Source: Lottia gigantea
Taxonomy: Eukaryota > Mollusca > Gastropoda > Lottiidae
DNA length: 64,000 bases
Direction: 5' to 3'
Assembly (NCBI RefSeq): GCF_000327385.1
Contig: NW_008706795.1
Location: forward strand, 656,496 to 720,495
The position numbers and the translations under genes were made by a program. The notes beneath the pieces were generated by a model that was given only the letters and a program-made list of their open reading frames with translations, was not told the origin of the DNA and did no database searches. This document shows positions 1-10,445 of the stretch, piece by piece (position 1 is the stretch's first letter; every line of letters begins with the position of its first letter).

Positions 1-1430
1 TATATACAAACATTGGATTTCATCAACCATCACATTGTATAAAAATATCAGATTACATCAGCCATCACATTATTTACAAACATCAGATTACATCAGCCAT
101 CACATTATATACAAAAATCAGATTACACCAGCCATCACATTATATACAAACATCACATTACATCAGCCATCACATTATATACAAACATCACATTACATCA
201 GCCATCACATTATATACAAACATCAGATTACACCATCCATCACATTATATACAAACATCAGATTTCATCAACCATCACATTATCTACAAACATCAGATTA
301 CACCAGCTATCACATTATTAACAAACTTCAGATTACACCAACTATCACATTACATACAAACATTGGATTTCATCAACCATCACATTATATACAAACATCA
401 GATTACATCAGTCATCGCATTATATACAAACATTAGATTACACCAGCCATCACATTATATACAAACATCAGATTTCATCAACCATCACATTATCTACACA
501 CATCAGATTACACCAGCTATCACATTATTAACAAACATCAGATTTCACCAGCTATCACATTATTTACAAACATCAGATTACATCAGCCATCGCATTATAT
601 ACAAACGTCAGATTACATCAACCATCGCATTATATACAAACATCAGATTTCATCAACCATCACATTATATACAAACATCAGATTACACCAGCCATCACAT
701 TATTAACAAACATCAGATTACATCAGCCATCACATTATATACAAACATTAGATTTCACCAGCTATCACATTATCTACAAACATCAGATTACACCAGCCAT
801 CACATTATATACAAACATCAGATTACACCAGCCATCACATTATTTACAAACATCAGATTACATCAGCCATCACATTATATACAAACATCAGATTACATCA
901 GTCATCGCATTATATACAAACATTAGATTACACCAACCCTCACATTATATACAAACATCAGATTACACCAGCCATCACATTATATACAAACATCAGATTA
1001 CACTAGCCATCACATTATATACAAACATTAGATTTCATCAACCATCACATTATAGACAAACATCACATTACATCAGCCATCACATTATATACAAACATTA
1101 GATTTCACCAGCTATCACATTATCTACAAACATCAGATTACACCAGCCATCACATTATATACAAACATCAGATTACACCAGCTATCACATTATTTACAAA
1201 CATCAGATTACATCAGCCATCACATTATATACAAACATCAGATTACATCAGTCATCGCATTATATACAAACATTAGATTACATCAACCCTCACATTATAT
1301 ACAAACATCAGATTACACCAGCCATCACATTATATACAAACATCAGATTACACTAGCCATCACATTATATACAAACATCAGATTACACTAGCCATCACAT
1401 TATATACAAACATCACACTACACCAACCAT
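1..1430. repeat. 35-bp satellite array
   Basis: About 40 head-to-tail copies of a 35-bp AT-rich unit containing GCCATCACATTATATACAAA. Copies vary as ATTACATCAG, ATTACACCAG or ATTTCATCAA before the conserved block. Because 35 is not a multiple of 3, each frame cycles through the unit with a 35-residue period. Long open frames on the plus strand (35-436 and 363-926) are by-products of a unit poor in stop codons. The array runs off the left edge and ends near the sequence ACCAACCATATATGC. It has internal higher-order structure: blocks around 751-940 recur at 1101-1290. Confidence 0.95.
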
Positions 1431-2403
1431 ATATGCAAATTGCATGCATTATATTACAATAACATATACGAAATATGATATTCAAAAATTTATCTTAATG
1501 TAAAAAGTGCTTGATTTAAAAAAATTTAAATTCGGAAGGATTTGTTAAAACTGACATAATAATAGATTACTTGTTAAAAAATAATATCGTCGTTTAAATA
1601 ATAACTACTTAAGTTCTTAATTATTGTTGCGTGTTCAAATTGCTAAAGTAATCCTGATACATAAAAAACTGCTCTACATTCCATAAAATACAAGAGCTTA
1701 TCACGAAGGAGAAGAAATTTCATACGCCATATTTTAATGATAAAAATGGCCGATCAATTACATGTAGTATTATCTTAAAAAGATCTCACGATACTGTCTA
1801 ATCCGTGCAAGTTCCTTTTAAGTGAAAAAATTACAAATATACAACTACAAATTATTCATTCCTCGGTTTATTTCTAAAAACATTACTAAAACGAAGATAT
1901 ATAGGTTATAGCATTCATTCCACAACAATGTTTATTACAAACCAGTGGTGTTCCATCGGGTGGTTTCCCTCCGGCAGGACAGAGTCCTTTTTGCTTCATA
2001 GAATATCATATAAGAAACACTTGAAAAAAATCTCAAAATTTTATTTTAATTTGCCGTCATCTCAGTAAAGAGGTTTTTACAAATATCAGAATTCAATTTT
2101 GGAAGACACTGTTCAGATTCATAATCTAACGCTTCAAAAACATTTTCTATTAGCTAAACGGTTTCAAATTGAGTTTTGTCAACTGAAAGATAAATTTGTT
2201 TTAACATCACTTCAGACACGTTGGAGAAGTAATTTTCAACTAATTAATGATTTAAACTATCTTGAAATGTCATTACAAATTTCCTTCTCGTCCTTTACAG
2301 ATTTCATCAATCAGAGTATCGGAAGCCTTTCTCTGGGATTTGTTGTTGTAATCACCCAGTGTAAAAACAGTCTCGGTCATTAGTCACACCCTTATAGTTC
2401 AGC
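1431..2403. other. AT-rich spacer, nothing recognised
   Basis: Unique-looking AT-rich DNA between the satellite and a MITE. I see no convincing exon, RNA gene or terminal inverted repeat. The 94-codon plus-strand open frame at 2099-2383 has no recognisable features and its tail abuts the MITE. Confidence 0.5.
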
Positions 2404-2888
2404 TTAAAGGGACAGATTCCCCATCCATTTGACCAATCATACTCTAGTCTCAGAAACGGTTTTTTAGCTAAGCTTATCAGTAAGAGTGTTCACAGCTCAC
2501 CGTGGAAATTTAAGCTTTCAAATCGATGTGTGTCCAGAATTATCTGCTTTGAAATGTTAAAATGACGACTCGTTATTTTTTTAACAATGCCATTATAAAA
2601 ATTGAAATTCCTAGTTTGGGGTATTTTTGAAGGAATTGTGATATCTTTGTACATTTCTAGTTATACTCCTCAAGACAATATGCATAATTATTATGCTCAA
2701 GACCTAAATCAACATTCGAAAATGGCGAATCTACGCACCGTTTCTCAAAATATAGTAGATTAAAATACAATGTACGAGTGTAAACGTTAAAATTAACGAC
2801 TAGATAACATAAAAAATAACGTATTTCTCCACTTAACGTGCAAGTTTATTCGTAAAAATTTTTGATAAATGGGGCTCTGTCCCTTTAA
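2404..2888 (+). mobile_element. MITE family B, complete copy (B1)
   Basis: Begins TTAAAGGGACAGA and ends with the inverted form TCTGTCCCTTTAA, so both ends read TTAA then AGGGACAGA. The interior carries the family hallmarks in order: ACCAATCATAC, CTCAGAAAC, GTGTGTCCAGAATTATCTGC, AAAATGACGACTCGT, GAAGGAATTGTGAT and GAAAATGGCGAATCTA. About 150 bp of extra sequence sits near the right end compared with shorter copies. No coding capacity is seen, so it is a non-autonomous DNA element. The TTAA at each end could be a target duplication or part of the terminus. Confidence 0.85.
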
Positions 2889-4199
2889 ACAAAACTTAGG
2901 CAATATCTAATTGATTTAGGCAGGGGATAATGCGAAATGACATATGACTCTTCACGTTTTATGTTCACTTTGTATTTTTTTACCTTCGTGTCATTGGTAT
3001 AATTATCGTTAGAGTAAAATGAATGCCCACACAAATCAATTTCAACAGCATTCTCATGATTGTTAGAGTCAACCCTGTGCAATTAAATTTATCCTAATTT
3101 AAACCATACGAAACTATGTATGGTACGTACATGGAAATTCTGGTAACTTCGTACATAGCGACAGGTTTTGTATGGAGTTAAATTAGACTGACAAGTTTAC
3201 AAGTTTGTATGGAGTTAAATTAGACTGACAAGTTTACAAGTTTGCTGGCTGATAGATGTTAGTGAAGACTGCTTCAAGCAGAAGCAGACTATGTAGTTGT
3301 TGGTAATCATGGTCGTATCTAGTTTGGTGCAGTTGGTTTGTCAGATGAAAAATTTTCAGATCTTCAGCCCCGAAAGTAGGGTTCTCGGTTTTTTGGGGGG
3401 TGAGAGTTTTAGGTCAAAGATAACATTTAGATTACAATTAGATTTGAGTCGTGTTATTCAGTCAGGCTTTATTCACCGACATGAAAAAGATTGCGGAGAA
3501 AACCTAAGAGACCTAAGCACGCAAGTGCAAAGACTTACAGGAGAATGCTATCGATCAAGGATCCTGAAAAGGGTTAAAGAAAAGAAAAGGGTAAAAAAGC
3601 CGGCTATAGACGGTCGTTCTGGGGAACTGCTGTGACCAACCATTCAGTGAACAACAAAATAAGTACAAATAGATTTTTATATAATGGAAATGCCGACGTG
3701 TAAAAAAAGTTCAATTTAAAAAGTTATTCTTCATTTATTACTTTTTTGTCTGCTTGGCAGAGTTTTTTTTAATGAGTTAATTACCAGACTGTACAAACCT
3801 GGAGAGATCCTTCGTGTGTATGGTCCCTAAAGTTATAACAGACAAATTATTATCGACACCAGAATAATTGAAACTATAGGCAGAAAATAAAACAATTTTA
3901 ATGGTTAATGCCACAGCAATAAGGCCACCGGGTTCGTTGATCTTCTATAGCAATTCAGTCAGAAACATCGTAACAAATGTCAAGAAAATGAATTAACATT
4001 TAGCAACTTTTGGTAAATTTATTAAAAGGGATCATACACATATTCATTTACCCGGTGAATATTGTATCTAGCTCAATATCATGGCATGATTGATGTGTCA
4101 ATGTGCAAATCAATAAGTACTACAGATGCAAACTGTGAATGACAATGTTACATTACTAGTAAATCAGTTACATTAGTAACATGGTTAAAATCAAATCAA
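2889..4199. other. Spacer with a short tandem duplication and one unassigned ORF
   Basis: No recognised gene. A 37-bp unit beginning TTTGTATGGAGTTAAATTAG occurs twice in tandem at about 3166-3241. A 112-codon plus-strand open frame at 3297-3635 has a basic C-terminal part (KRVKEKKRVKKPA) and a locally higher GC content than its surroundings. It has no domain I recognise, and I cannot tell a decayed exon from chance. Confidence 0.4.
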
Positions 4200-4331
4200 G
4201 TCATTTCACTTGTAGGTCAATCAGTCATTTCAGTAGACTTAGGTCAATCAGTCATTTCAGTAGAAGTAGGTCAATATCAGTAATTTAATTGGTAGAAAGC
4301 CAATATTTTCATTAATAATAGGTCAGTCATT
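4200..4331. repeat. 27-bp tandem array, left part
   Basis: Imperfect copies built on AGGTCAATCAGTCATTTCAG and related forms. The array stops at GGTCAGTCAT, where the rRNA-like island starts, and resumes to its right with TTTCATTAGTAGTAG. The two flanks are therefore one array interrupted by the island. Confidence 0.8.
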
Positions 4332-5056
4332 GACGTTCTGTCGTCCGTCTCGGACGGACTTCCGGCTTAGAGGCGTAAGCCCTAGGACAAAGGCAAAGCC
4401 CGAATGGAAATAAATCACCAAGCGCCAACGCTTTCAATCCCAGACTCGTACTAGTCAGTCCTATGCGCTCGTATCCGCAGCTCACGTTCTCTGTTGGAGG
4501 GTGAACAATCCAACGCTTGGCTAATTCTGCTTCGCAATGACATCGAAGAATCAAAAAGCAACCTCGCTAAGAACGCTTGGCTGCCACAAGTCAGTTATCC
4601 CTGTGGTAACTTTTCTGATACCTCTTGCGGAAAGCAGTAAAAACTCTCCCATTGTCGCCCTAAGGGCGACACAAAAAGATCGATAAGCCTTGCTTTCACA
4701 CGGATCCCTCCTACTGAAAAGCATCCTCAAGCCAGCATTTGCCCTTTCGCTCTACCAAGGGTTTCTCCCCCTTCTGAAGCTGGCCTTGGGGCACCTGCGC
4801 TAGAGTTTCATGCACACCGCCCCAGTTCAATTCAGAACTGACTCTGTTCTCGATCGCCCTCGCGAGAGACCTGGAAGAACACCCCGCCGGCCGAAACCGA
4901 CGAAGCGCCCTTAGCGCGTGGGACCCCTCGCTTAGCAGCTTGAGCTCGCCAACACCGCCCCGAATGCGGCCGCTCTCGTGGTCTTCATCGAGTGTGCTGA
5001 AGGCAGTAGTGGTCTTTCACTTGCGCCGTAAAGCAATCCCAACTTAGCTACACCTT
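4332..5056 (-). rRNA. Divergent large-subunit (28S-type) rRNA fragment, probable pseudogene
   Basis: The minus strand shows the universal 3' blocks of eukaryotic LSU rRNA in order. GACCACTACTGCC lies near 5005-5020. CTGGGGCGGT and GCGCAGGTGCCCC lie near 4790-4830. CAGAAAAGTTACCACAGGGA is near 4601-4620, TTGGATTGTTCACCC near 4500-4515 and ACGCCTCTAAGC near 4365-4378. The order matches domains V to VI, reading to the 3' end of the molecule. It is eukaryotic nuclear in type (GGATAACTGACTTGTGG rather than the bacterial form). It is GC-rich and very unlike a normal animal 28S between the conserved blocks. Two invariant sites are shortened: the peptidyl-transferase segment after GATGTC, and the sarcin-ricin loop, which reads AGTACGAGTCTGGG instead of AGTACGAGAGGA. 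It is therefore unlikely to work in a ribosome. The minus-strand open frame at 4327-4554 is a by-product. Confidence 0.85.
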
Positions 5057-5265
5057 TCATTAGTAGTAGTTGTTGGTCGATCAGTAATTTCATTAGTAGT
5101 AGGTCAATCAGTCATTTCATTAGTAGTAGGTAAATCAGTCATATCAAAAGTAGTAGGCCAATCAGTCATTCCAATAGTAGTAGGTCTAACAATAACTCCA
5201 CTATGGTCTAGTATGTCAATCAGTCTTTTTGCGAATGGTAGATCAATCAGTCACTTTTTTGACCA
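5057..5265. repeat. 27-bp tandem array, right part
   Basis: Continuation of the array left of the rRNA island: CATTTCATTAGTAGTAGG, GTCAATCAGTCATTTC and similar, decaying towards 5265. Confidence 0.8.
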
Positions 5266-6517
5266 AATAAAGGATAATGCTTTGAATCGGTGGCCAACTT
5301 ATCTCATAAGCTATTTCTCAAGAAAAACAAATTGATGGGTGATTTAATTCGTCTCGACTCTAGAGATAATGTAAAACTAATGACAGAGGGTGAAATTACA
5401 ATCTTAGTGAAAATTCAACTTGGAAAGAAATAAATCTGATAGTCAACAAATTAAAACCTCAGACTTAAAACTTTCTCATTGCTCGCGTCAATTTGTATAG
5501 AAGATGTTAGTGAAATCTATACTTCTAACGTTTGTCTTGTTTTATCTCTGTTTCCAGCTATTTGGCATATTCTAAAGAAAGTATATCTAATCAATTTTTA
5601 TCGCGTTTTTTATCTGTAAAAGTGTGAGGAAGGAAACTTTTTTTTTTGTAAAAAGCACATTAGAATTAAATGGAATATCTTTTTATATAAAATCTATGAA
5701 AATGTATTTTTTCCGTAATAAAATAATTAAATTGTCTTATTTTTGTCTTCATCTTTCAAGTCATTATTAAAAGGATTTTTGATAATTCAATTTCAACTTT
5801 TCAAACCGGAAAGATTAAAAGGCTATTTTTGATTTCGTTTTGACGTCAATGTTAATATGTTGGGTGATGAAATATACTTTAACGGCTTCAATCGTACTTT
5901 GATTACATTTGGTGCATGCTCATAGTTTTTATTTGGTATTAAATAATACAGGGAATCTCAAACTTCCAGTAACGACATCTTACTATCCTGTTGGTATATT
6001 AAATCTCACATTTTACATTTTTTAAAATTCCTGGAACTGAGTGTAATGATAACACACGTCAAAAAAAAAACTCCCTGGTTGCAGACTGCTTTTATCAAGC
6101 ACGAGTTGTCCCCTTTGCCGCAAAAATATTAACAACATCTGAGAGTTCTCTAGAGCTATTAGCATCAATCTGAAGTGATAGGGGTGTGACATCTGCCTAA
6201 AGTATACAGTCCATTGAACTACGGTTTGCTAACAAAAATCAAGAGAGGCATTCCAAAGTTACTTTCAAAAAAGTTTTTTAATTTCTATAGGTGCAGTCTA
6301 GAACATACAAGCCATTGTAGTTGAACGTTCCTATCCTCATGGAAAAAAGAGAATACACTTAAAGAAAACATTAAATAAACACATTTAAAAATTTTATAGC
6401 TTCTTTGTAAAACTACTGCAAAATCGGTTGATTAATTACCACTCTTGAAATCAATGGTGGTTAGCTATTATCCTGTATTCCACAGATCAAAACAAATTGT
6501 AGATCTTGTTGGCCGGT
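5266..6517. other. AT-rich spacer, nothing recognised
   Basis: No supported gene or repeat boundary seen, only homopolymer runs such as the T run near 5640. Confidence 0.5.
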
Positions 6518-6711
6518 GTAGAGACAGAAAAACTAGGCCTTGTTTTATGCACCTCTGAAGGTGCGGGGGTTTTAATCCTATTTATTCAAATCGGATCCGC
6601 TAAAACCAAATATATTCGAAAAGTTAAATACCTTCGTAGTTATGTCACGACTCTGGTTCTATAGAAGTGTAAAAATCTCCATAAAACAAGGCCTAGTTTT
6701 TCAGACTCTAC
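6518..6711. mobile_element. MITE with 31-bp terminal inverted repeats
   Basis: The left end GTAGAGACAGAAAAACTAGG followed by CCTTGTTTTATG is matched on the opposite strand at the right end (CATAAAACAAGGCCTAG, then TTTTTCAGACTCTAC), with three mismatches in about 32 bp. The element is 194 bp long with no coding capacity. I found no clear target duplication, and no second copy in the window. Confidence 0.8.
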
Positions 6712-8800
6712 TGCAACAGATAACTGTCTATATATCTAGCAGATGCTGGAATATTTTAGACTAAATAGATCTCTCTTTTGCTATAAAGTATTCTCTATTA
6801 CCTCGATTTGTGGATTTAAAGCCATCTTTATGGTCATTGAGTTGACCCCAATATTAAATCATTACTTGTCTTTGACAGCTTGTCATTTTACTGGACTGTT
6901 ACCAGGTTTCACCAACTTTTAATTTCCGATGGAAGCTAAAAGGTTAGTTCTTGTAACGGAAATGGAGTCCAGAATTTATGATGAATTGGTTCAAGGTTAT
7001 CTATTTCAGACATCGTATTTAATCTTCTTGACCTAACTCTTCATATCGACATCGATTTATTTATATGTGTACGTTCGTTTATTCAAGCGATTGGCTGCGT
7101 TCGATGTACGATTCCGTCTCTGTGAAACCATTATTATTTTGTTATTTTATTATTATTAATAATCATTATTATTATTATTATAACCATGTTATTTTGTATA
7201 ATATATTGTATATAAAATGATGAAGACCTAGATATGTTACTGTAAATGAGAACTGTTTGCATGACTGAAATATTTTGAGTCTAATTAGTCGTCAAGTCAG
7301 TTCAACCAAAAGGTGAATTAAATCGAGAAACTGACTGAGAAGAAGTAGTAACGTCAAAACAGTGTGAAACATCATCAAAAACATTGATAATATAACTTTA
7401 AAGAAACTGTTTATAAAATGTGTCCACATAGAAATGATGTACATGAGTTTGGTTATGTTACAAAGTTGTATCACAGGGATTATTAAAGTTGCGCACCATA
7501 ATGCCATGTACCATGTAAATATATAGTTATTTCAATATTATTACATGTACGTGTGTATCGTTCTAAAAGGTTACCAAAGTTATTTGTCTATCACGTGGGG
7601 TAATAATCTGTGAGTGAAGTGACTCCAGAAGGCCCATTGAAATAAAAAGTCTAGCTCACTGGTCGTCGGCTGAATTGATCGGTTTGTGGATACGAGTTGC
7701 ACCCCTTTGCCAGAATACTTCTCATTCACATTCATGTTTTGGATTATATACGTAAGATTGGGTCCAAACCGATGTCAACATAATTGTAACGACTCATGGA
7801 ATTTTATACCCCGTGGTTTTTCTTGGACCTTGTAGAGAATTTGTATTAAAAAGACAAAATCTTAACAAATAGAAAGTTAGCTTACTGGTAGATGTCCAGG
7901 CAAGATGAACTCATCGAGACTTGATTGCACAAGTTGCGCCCCTTAATACATTATTATTTAGTATTTTTTAAACCAAAAAAAAAAACACATCCAAATGAGT
8001 TCTTCTGTTCAAATAAAACACTTTCTCTAGAGTGATATTTAAAACCCTTTCCATCTGTACACCCTGTGGATTCAGGTTTTTGAATATCACAAAAACCTTC
8101 GGTCGTGTTATTCTTTCCAAACAGCTCATTGTGTACTGTTTTATGTTTTATCAATAATTACCGTCATAAAACGTTTGGTACATTCTAAAACATATTCAAT
8201 TAAGACATACAGATATACGTACAGACGTACAGACATGCAGAACTTTGCAATATCTTGGGTGAAATCTGTTAAACTTTTTGGAAATTCCTTTTTTATCAGA
8301 TGGCTCCAATTTCACTCATCACCGATAGTGAATTAGTCACTCTATTACCATAAACCCACACATTAAAGATAGATTGGAATTGTGATAAACATTCTACCCT
8401 TGAGACATTGATACTAATACACGGCGGTTTAAATAGATTTTCCTATGAAACAACAACATCGGAGAAGAGATCCGATACACTTTCAAACACATTAGCTGCT
8501 CAATCAATTTAGAGGTTTGACATTATGTTGAAAGGGGACAGTATAATGGAATTGATGTTTAACCTGAATACACATGAATGAATTATGAAGTACGAAGTAT
8601 GTAGGATACGAACGAGGTTTGAAATGGTTTCTGTGTTTCTTTCAATCGGTTTTTGTGGTTTGGAACGCGAAAAATATAAAACTGCATGTCAACATGTAGA
8701 GGAAGATGTCCTTTAGCTTTTATGCAAGTTTCAACTTAACTGTCCGATCATCCCGATCATCACCAGTCAAAAAATAAAAAAATAGCCACAAAATCTGTAA
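6712..8800. other. Long spacer; possible LINE 3' tail near 7135-7190
   Basis: No gene supported. An ATT-rich stretch at about 7133-7190 follows TCTGTGAAACCATTATTATT. That resembles the simple-sequence tail of an animal LINE on the plus strand, but no coding remnant is visible upstream. The minus-strand open frames at 7292-7507 and 7954-8154 look like chance. Confidence 0.35.
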
Positions 8801-9300
8801 TCTGTAGAGTTAGCATGAGATAGTACCCATCCAATGAGTCAATTTGTGCAAATTTAAGACTGAAAACTGGCAAAATATTGTCTGATCATCGAGAAAATTG
8901 ATCATCATCTTTACATTGATACCAACCCATATATTTAAAACGAAACAATGAAACAAAAACTTTAGTCCGTAGAGTGAGCACGAGATGGACTCCGCCCAAA
9001 ACAAGGCTGAAAATCAGTAAAATTTTGTCCGTTGATCACGAAAATCGTAGGGTATCATCTTTGCATTGCTTCAATCCCACATATATAAAATGAAAACAAT
9101 CCGACAAATTCTTTTTCTGTAGAGTGAGCACGAGATGGACCCATCCAAATCGTCATACAATTTCATTGAAAAATCGAAAGGCATAATCATCTTTACATAT
9201 GTGCATAAAATCAGACAAAGCCTTCTTTTTTAAAAGAAAGCAAGAGATGGCACAATGTCCCAATTTAAGGCTAAAGTCGGTGAAAAATTTTCCGATCATT
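8801..9300. repeat. Degenerate tandem repeat, period about 120-165 bp
   Basis: A recurring block of GTAGAGTGAGCACGAGATGG type appears near 8803, 8968, 9117 and, more decayed, near 9230. Each is followed by an AAGGCTGAAAATCAGT-like stretch, then GATCATCGAGAAAAT-like and ATCATCTTTACAT-like stretches. Spacing shrinks rightwards through deletions. No function is apparent. Confidence 0.65.
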
Positions 9301-9991
9301 CGAAGCCAAACTTATATTTTAAGAACATATAAAACCAATTGACACAAAAAGTGCAATGAAGATGTGAAGATTATTATATACCCTAGAAGACCTCTCAGTG
9401 CTAAATGCACACACCCCAGATACCAAGTTTTATGCATGTGCACTCCAATTTGGATAGTATTCGATGCCTTTTCTGCCAAGTCACAATCTGGTGCTTTGTC
9501 CAAGGAGAAAACATCAGCTCAGGAGTAATTCTGAGGATTAGTGAATATATTTTGGAACTGCTGCTCAATTTTCCCCTAGTTCCAAATTTCATCCCCGATA
9601 ATTTCGAATCCATTCCTGGGAGGCATTGACACCGGTTTGGAAGCACTGCTTTTCTCTTTCTCGGGATTTCTTACTGGATAAAAACTCGTCCTCGGGTCAT
9701 TATCCTGTACAAAATATAGACATCTCTGGATCTATCATTTCATAAAGCTTCTAATCTTATTATCCTGTTAATAGGGATTAGAATCATTAGATGATATCTG
9801 GGTTAAGTACATGTGAAGAAGGATTCTCAAATAAATCTGTCCTGCAGGTCCTGAAACATGTGAGTTTTCTATTTAGAGTAATAACTGCAACGATTATTTA
9901 CTTATGTTTCAAGACCGTATTTTTCACCGTTAAGAGAAAATCCACATATCTTGGCGAAATCTTGCAAACACGAGTCTGTTCTTCTTCTTCA
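9301..9991. other. Spacer with overlapping chance ORFs
   Basis: Open frames on both strands overlap at 9312-9646. Their products do not resemble a known family, and mutual overlap on opposite strands argues against coding. Nothing else is recognised. Confidence 0.4.
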
Positions 9992-10256
9992 AAATATCAG
10001 GCTATTACAAACTTCTTCTTATACCTTGACTGCAAAAGCTACCTAACAATTCCTTTGGATTGTACGCTGGCAAATGCATCCAATTACAGCCCTGGACAGA
10101 AATACTATAAATATTGTGACTGGTTGTTTACTGATTTTCTGTCGAGACCTCTGATTGGCTGTATCCACTGGCGCACACTCCTTTTATTCTATGACACAAG
10201 AAAGGTGGCTATTGCAGTCAAGGTATAAGACGAAGTTCTTAATAGTTTGACATTGT
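9992..10256. mobile_element. Foldback MITE family C, complete copy (C1)
   Basis: The left arm contains CTTATACCTTGACTGCAAAA. The right arm, inverted, contains TGGCTATTGCAGTCAAGGTA. The arms pair over about 50 bp, from ATCAGGCTATTACAAAC on the left to the inverse of CTTAATAGTTTGACATTG on the right. The interior has GATTGGCTGTATCCACTGG. The plus-strand open frame crossing it (9791-10228) is not a gene. Confidence 0.8.
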
Positions 10257-10363
10257 GCAGGTGGCAACCAGCTATCAAACTACGCAAAAAATATACATTT
10301 CGCCTACATTTCACCACCCTTATAGCCAGTTCTTGACCCCTGCGACAATAATTTCAATTCCAT

Positions 10364-10369
10364 TTTATT
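10364..10369 (-). promoter_or_regulatory. Candidate poly(A) signal AATAAA of the GPCR
   Basis: AATAAA on the minus strand, 76 bp past the GPCR stop codon and in the right orientation to end that transcript. Confidence 0.5.
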
Positions 10370-10445
10370 TTGTATTTCACATTATTATAATATACAGTTT
10401 CAAGATACCAAGCTGGATTTCACCGTCGTCAATCATTTAGTTCAG

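Noticed and set aside
35-926. Long plus-strand ORFs (133 and 187 codons) as a repetitive protein
   Set aside because: They are translations of the 35-bp satellite. The unit is not a multiple of 3, so the 35-residue period is an arithmetic result of frame cycling.
4327-4554. Minus-strand ORF with LAKRWIVHPP
   Set aside because: This is the well-known spurious translation of LSU rRNA.
9312-9646. Overlapping ORFs on both strands as a gene pair
   Set aside because: Mutual overlap, no domain, no splice context.
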